Shown here piece by piece: positions 8,819 through 12,066 of a DNA stretch of 12,066 nucleotides. The first letter of the stretch is position 1, and each line of letters starts with the position of its first letter. Source of the stretch: Hawksworthiomyces lignivorus (Eukaryota; Ascomycota; Sordariomycetes; Ophiostomatales; Ophiostomataceae); assembly GCA_002917075.1 (NCBI GenBank), contig NTMA01000186.1:1-12066 (forward strand), given 5' to 3'. Under the pieces are notes generated by a model. The model had not been told where the DNA came from. It did no database searches and saw only the letters and a program-made list of their open reading frames with translations. The position numbers and the translations under genes are program-made.

Positions 8819-10681
8819 CTATCTGTCCATCTCGTCCACGGGCAGGTCGGCGTCGTCCCGGCCCACGATGGAGTCGGCGACCTTCCAGATCTGCAGCAGG
8901 TTGTCTTCGGCGGCGCTGCACACCAGCCAGGAGTCGGCCGGGTTGGGGTTCCAGCTAAAGTCTGCCAGGTGGTTCGTGTGGCCGCCGTGCATAAAGAGGC
9001 TGAGAAAAAGCGTTAGCATATATACAACACGTATGTATTTTTTTGCAAGATAGTTAAAAGGGATGGGGAGAGAGAGGAAAGGGGAGAATGACGCACAGCT
9101 CGGGGGGCCCGTCCTCCTGGTCGTCGGGCAGCTGCTCCTCGCCGACGCGGCTGAGGTCCCAGAAGATGATGCGGCGGTCGTAGCTGCCGCTGCCGAGGAT
9201 GGCGGGCTCGTGGGGGTGCCAGGCGAGGGAGGTGACGGCGTCGTTGTGGCCCTCGAGGGTGTGGACCTTCTCGCGGACGTTGCGCAGGTCCCAGAGGCCG
9301 ATGGTCTTGTCGGCGGAGGCGGTGGCGACGATGTACTCGCTGGTGGGGTTGAAGGCGAGGGCGTTGACGGCGTCGCTGTGGCCGTCGCGGGCGACGAGGG
9401 CGGCGCGGCTGTCGCCGCCCGTCTCGGAGGGGGCCTGGCGCACGTCGACGATCTGCAGCGTCAGGTCGTCCGAGACGCTGCCGAGGAAGCTGCGCGAGAT
9501 GGGGTGGTACTGCACGTCGTTGACGATCTGGGTGTGGTGGGTGTAGCGGCGGGCGGGCTTGACGACGCGGGTGGTGCCGGTAGTGCCGGTGGTGCCGGTG
9601 GTGGCGCCGGCACTGCTGGCGGCGCTCCCCGCGCCCGCCTTGAGGTCCCACAGCAGCACCGTCTTGTCCTCGCTGCCCGAGGCCAGCGCGCCCTCGACGT
9701 GCGGGTTCCAGGCCAGGCCGAAGCCCTCCTGCTGGTGGCCGACCAGCTCAAACTGCGGGCTGACGGTGCCCGTGGGCGTCAGGCTGTGCTTGGTCCGGTC
9801 AAAGATGAGCACGCGGCCGTCGACGCACAGCGTGGCGATGATGTCCGGGTTCTGCGGCTGGTACCGCGCCTTGTTGACCTCCTGCGGGTGGTCGATGCGC
9901 TGCACAATGTTGAAGCTGATGGCCGGCGCCGCGCCGTTGCCGTTGCCGTTGGCCGCGCCGCCGGCGCCGCCGCTGCCACTGCTAGCAGCACCATGACCGC
10001 TACCGCTGCCGCTGCCGCCGGCGCCGCTGCTCGCGCCCTTGCTGCCGTAGCCGCCGATCTCGCCGCGCTCCTCGTCGTAGTCCTGCGGGTTGGGCTCCGT
10101 CGTCATCGGGATCGACACCTCGGCAATCTGCACGTAGTTGGGCAGGCCCTCGGACGTGTGCGTGCCGAGCAGCAGCCGGTACACGCGCGACTTCTTCTCC
10201 TCGAGCACCTTCACGTCGGGGAACCACTGTGTCGTCAAGGTCGGCCATGGCAGCGCATTGCTGGAAAGAAAGACGAAAAGTTTAGATATTAGACCAACTC
10301 GGTCGCGCAGACTCGAGCACGGGACAAGAAAAAAAGAAAGACAGCAATACCAACCTCAAAATCATGTCATAAAGAAATGGACTGTTCTTCTTCCATGTCT
10401 TGTATTCTAAGGCCAGCGTATCAGAAAGAATTGTCCTTTTGACTGGGAGCTTCTCGCAGTCTCATGCTCCCTCCATTTTTTGCGCTCACCTTCATTGATC
10501 AGCCGCTGCTCCTGTTCCGTATCCTCGTCATGCTCCATATCTACTGTTTAAAGTCAGAATCAAGACTAAAAAAAATACAGGCCACGTCTCTTTGTAGTAT
10601 GACTGGCGCAGAAAAGACGAGCAAGAGCTCTTCTTACTGACCTTCGACGTCGTCCACGACTTGCGCGGCCGGTGGGGTCAT
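8819..10681 (-). CDS. hat2: WD40 histone-binding protein, Hat2/RBBP4 (p55) type
   Basis: Five exons, in transcript order 10642-10681, 10490-10540, 10355-10406, 9097-10260 and 8819-8999, join to 496 codons including the stop (495 residues). The N-terminal helix has the Tyr-Lys-Thr-Trp-Lys-Lys-Asn and Pro-Phe-Leu-Tyr-Asp core (about 32-44) used by this family to grip histone H4. Trp-Pro-Thr-Leu-Thr-Thr-Gln-Trp follows at 53-60. The acidic PP loop is at about 105-120. WD repeats end at Trp252, Trp371, Trp414 and an IWKV motif near the C-terminus. The family serves the type B acetyltransferase Hat1-Hat2 (H4 K5/K12 on new histones), CAF-1 and PRC2-like complexes; filamentous fungi may use one p55 protein in several. 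Fungal members are usually about 420-440 residues. The excess is two low-complexity inserts, about 122-162 and 256-280. The start context has A at -3. Confidence 0.93.
9000..9096 (-). other. Intron 4 of hat2
   Basis: 97 nt, GTGCGT donor, GCTAAC branch motif and CTCAG acceptor. The join gives Pro-Glu-Leu-Leu-Phe-Met-His, the family-typical entry to the last WD repeat. It splits a Leu codon after two bases. Confidence 0.93.
9571..9606 (-). repeat. 9-bp tandem repeat in hat2 encoding Thr-Thr-Gly
   Basis: Four near-identical 9-bp units (GTGGTGCCG, with one A and one G change) encode a Gly-Thr-Thr ladder in a loop between WD repeats. Such a microsatellite-like unit can vary in copy number between strains. 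Confidence 0.8.
10261..10354 (-). other. Intron 3 of hat2
   Basis: 94 nt, GTTGGT donor and TTTCCAG acceptor. It splits a Ser codon (AG then C), giving Met-Ile-Leu-Ser-Asn-Ala-Leu-Pro-Trp-Pro. Confidence 0.88.
10407..10489 (-). other. Intron 2 of hat2
   Basis: 83 nt, GTGAGC donor, CTGAT branch-like motif and CCTTAG acceptor. The join yields Asn-Glu-Glu-Tyr-Lys-Thr-Trp, the conserved N-terminal helix. Confidence 0.9.
10541..10641 (-). other. Intron 1 of hat2
   Basis: 101 nt, GTCAGT donor, CTGAC branch motif and CAGTAG acceptor. A competing GTAAGA donor 4 bases downstream gives the wrong frame with either acceptor, so the GTCAGT site is preferred. The join gives Glu-Asp-Met-Glu-His-Asp-Glu. 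Confidence 0.8.
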
Positions 10682-11492
10682 CTTGACAATAAATTGAAGT
10701 TGCTTCGAGGAAGAGGGAGAATTGACTCTGAATGATGGAGGAGGTAAGAGGAAAACCAAAGCTGCAGTTGGTGTCGGGATGGCGTAATGATCGTGATTTT
10801 CCTCGTCAACGTGCCTCGTGAATATATATGCCCAGGGCAAAAAAGAAGCTGAAGAAAAGGTACAGAAAATCGACGCGCGACGCACTAACAGCTTGACGGT
10901 CCTGAGAAAGTCGCGTAAAGAGGTTCCCTCCAAGGAACGAGAGCGGTGTAAGGCGGCAGAACTGCGACCCACGAGAGCTTTGGCGCGCTTGGCGCAGAGC
11001 TGCCAGGACAGCTTGGCCCAAGAGGCCTGTAGGTCATCCTGAGGCTTACACGAAAATGAAGAGTTCAGGTCTGCTGATGTGCAAATCTCGCGTCAATGTC
11101 TTGTCTGTATCAAGCTGCTCTTTGCTATGATGTTTACGTCTCAATGGGAGAGGTTGCCTCTGCCGCACGCCCACATCACAGGCCTCCGCATCGTCAACTG
11201 TAGCTTCTACGATGCAGCATCGCCATGCCTAGAGGAGGAGCACCGGAAACGGACTTGAAATGCAGTACTTCGGGAAATCTGAGGGGTTTTGCACAGCAGT
11301 TAAAAAAGAAAGTAAACATCAAGCTATGCTGAATTCTTTAATGTAGAAAAACGCTGAAATAATGCAGACATCTCTAAAGTACTACAGGAGTCTGTCCATG
11401 TTTAAGCCAAAGTTTCGGAATTCTCAAGGTTGTCTCGCCCTACCACTATGCACTCTAGATCTCACCAGCTCTAATTCATGAATTCTAAGATG
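10682..11492. promoter_or_regulatory. Upstream region of hat2
   Basis: About 810 bases without a credible gene. The half nearest hat2 is GC-moderate and contains an ATATATAT run at 10822-10829, about 145 bases before the hat2 ATG, which could be a TATA element. GC-rich CGCG and GGCGC motifs lie at 10871-10884 and 10979-10994. No ATG precedes the hat2 start on the minus strand for at least 150 bases. From about 11250 the sequence becomes AT-rich, and I recognise nothing in it. Confidence 0.45.
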
Positions 11493-11990
11493 CTATTCAG
11501 TGCGATCACTCTTAGTCCACTTTTCTAGAGCAGCTACAGACGATAGTGTGTCTGGGTGGTTCGGGCCAAGAATTCGCTGACGATCCTGAACGCAATCTTT
11601 CATCAGCGCTATGGCATCGGCATACCGACCCTGGCTCCACCAGGTAAAAGCAAGGTTGTTCATGGTCGTCAGCGTGTCGGGATGGTCTGACCCGAGCTTC
11701 GTCTTGCGAACCTCCATTACCTGTACCTCCAGCTTCTCAGCCTCTTCCAATCGGCCTTGACTATTGTACGTCCATGTAAGGTTGGCCATGCTCATCAGCG
11801 TGTCGGGATGGTCTGGCCCAAGCTTCGTCTTGCGAGCCTCCATTATCTGCACCCCCAGTTTCTCGGCCTCCTTCCATCGGCCTTGACTATTGTACGTCGA
11901 TGCAAGGTTGTTCATGCTCGTCAGTGTGTCGGGATGGTCTGGCCCAAGCTTCGTCTTGAGAGCCTTTATTACAGTGGGAGGTTTTAAGTT
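11493..11990 (-). pseudogene. NLR-type TPR gene fragment (kinesin-light-chain-like TPRs), 5' broken or partial
   Basis: The minus-strand frame is open from 11990 (TGA just upstream at 11991-11993) to a stop at 11493. It encodes TPR units of 42 residues with the signature Lys-Leu-Gly-Pro-Asp-His-Pro-Asp-Thr-Leu and Asn-Asn-Leu-Ala. This is the repeat type that ends many fungal NB-ARC/NACHT-TPR proteins, which are linked to non-self recognition. The last unit (Ala-Leu-Met-Lys-Asp-Cys-Val-Gln) and the short charged tail look like a genuine C-terminus. TPR similarity continues upstream of the first ATG (11915) to about 11973 and then stops inside a repeat, so that ATG is not the original start. 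No nucleotide-binding domain lies in the remaining 76 bases. It is either a truncated relic or the terminal exon of a gene beyond the right edge. Confidence 0.6.
11674..11973 (-). repeat. 126-bp tandem repeats encoding TPR units
   Basis: The same block (starting GTGTCGGGATGG on the + strand) recurs at 11674, 11800 and 11926, exactly 126 bases apart, which equals 42 codons. By eye the two full copies differ at about 17 of 126 positions. The first 33 bases of the third copy are identical to the second, then similarity ends near 11973. A more diverged unit precedes them toward 11548. Confidence 0.9.
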
Positions 11991-12066
11991 TCAATCCAAT
12001 TTGGAGTATATTTTTCAGTAACCATGCCAACTAACGCCCCACTAGTACATTAATACTTTGTATACC

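Noticed and set aside
9063..10292. 409-codon + strand open frame opposite hat2
   Set aside because: It is an exact antisense shadow of the WD40 exon, rich in Ala/Gly/Val/Asp from GC-rich codons. It has no domain, and hat2 is clearly the real gene.
11041..11492. Possible transposon or MITE remnant in AT-rich DNA
   Set aside because: I found no terminal inverted repeats, target-site duplication or transposase similarity; the AT-richness alone is not evidence.

Overview
The window looks like nuclear DNA of a filamentous ascomycete (Pezizomycotina, probably a Sordariomycete; inferred). Short GT-AG introns of 73-160 nt with CTGAC/CTAAC-type branch points interrupt GC-rich genes. Non-coding stretches are rich in pyrimidine runs and A/T homopolymers. 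I see no bacterial-style operons, rRNA, tRNA, CRISPR array or intact transposon.

Layout: (1) 1-1470 is non-coding upstream sequence with homopolymer tracts, a long pyrimidine-rich leader or promoter and an upstream AUG at 1355. (2) 1471-3714 (+) is a four-exon gene for a 634-residue RNA-binding protein. It has an ERI-1-like exonuclease fold, an RRM and two RanBP2-type zinc fingers (NRP1/ARP family). (3) 3715-5023 is the gap between two convergent genes. (4) 5024-8281 (-) is one uninterrupted 1085-codon gene for a large, poorly characterised protein with an F-box-like segment, an acidic tract and a C-terminal coiled coil. (5) 8282-8818 is intergenic. (6) 8819-10681 (-) is a five-exon gene for a WD40 histone-binding protein, Hat2/RBBP4-p55 type, 495 residues. 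(7) 10682-11492 is its upstream region. (8) 11493-11990 (-) is the 3' end, or a relic, of an NLR-type TPR gene with nearly identical 126-bp repeats.

The three complete genes look like housekeeping or lineage-core genes (RNA metabolism, possible ubiquitin-ligase adaptor, chromatin). Nothing shows they form a pathway or cluster. The right edge, with repeat-rich TPR sequence in AT-rich surroundings, is the most accessory-like part. I found no clearly new multi-gene system. The best leads are the apparently dead exonuclease domain in the RNA-binding protein, the uncharacterised F-box-like protein and the abruptly broken TPR repeats.
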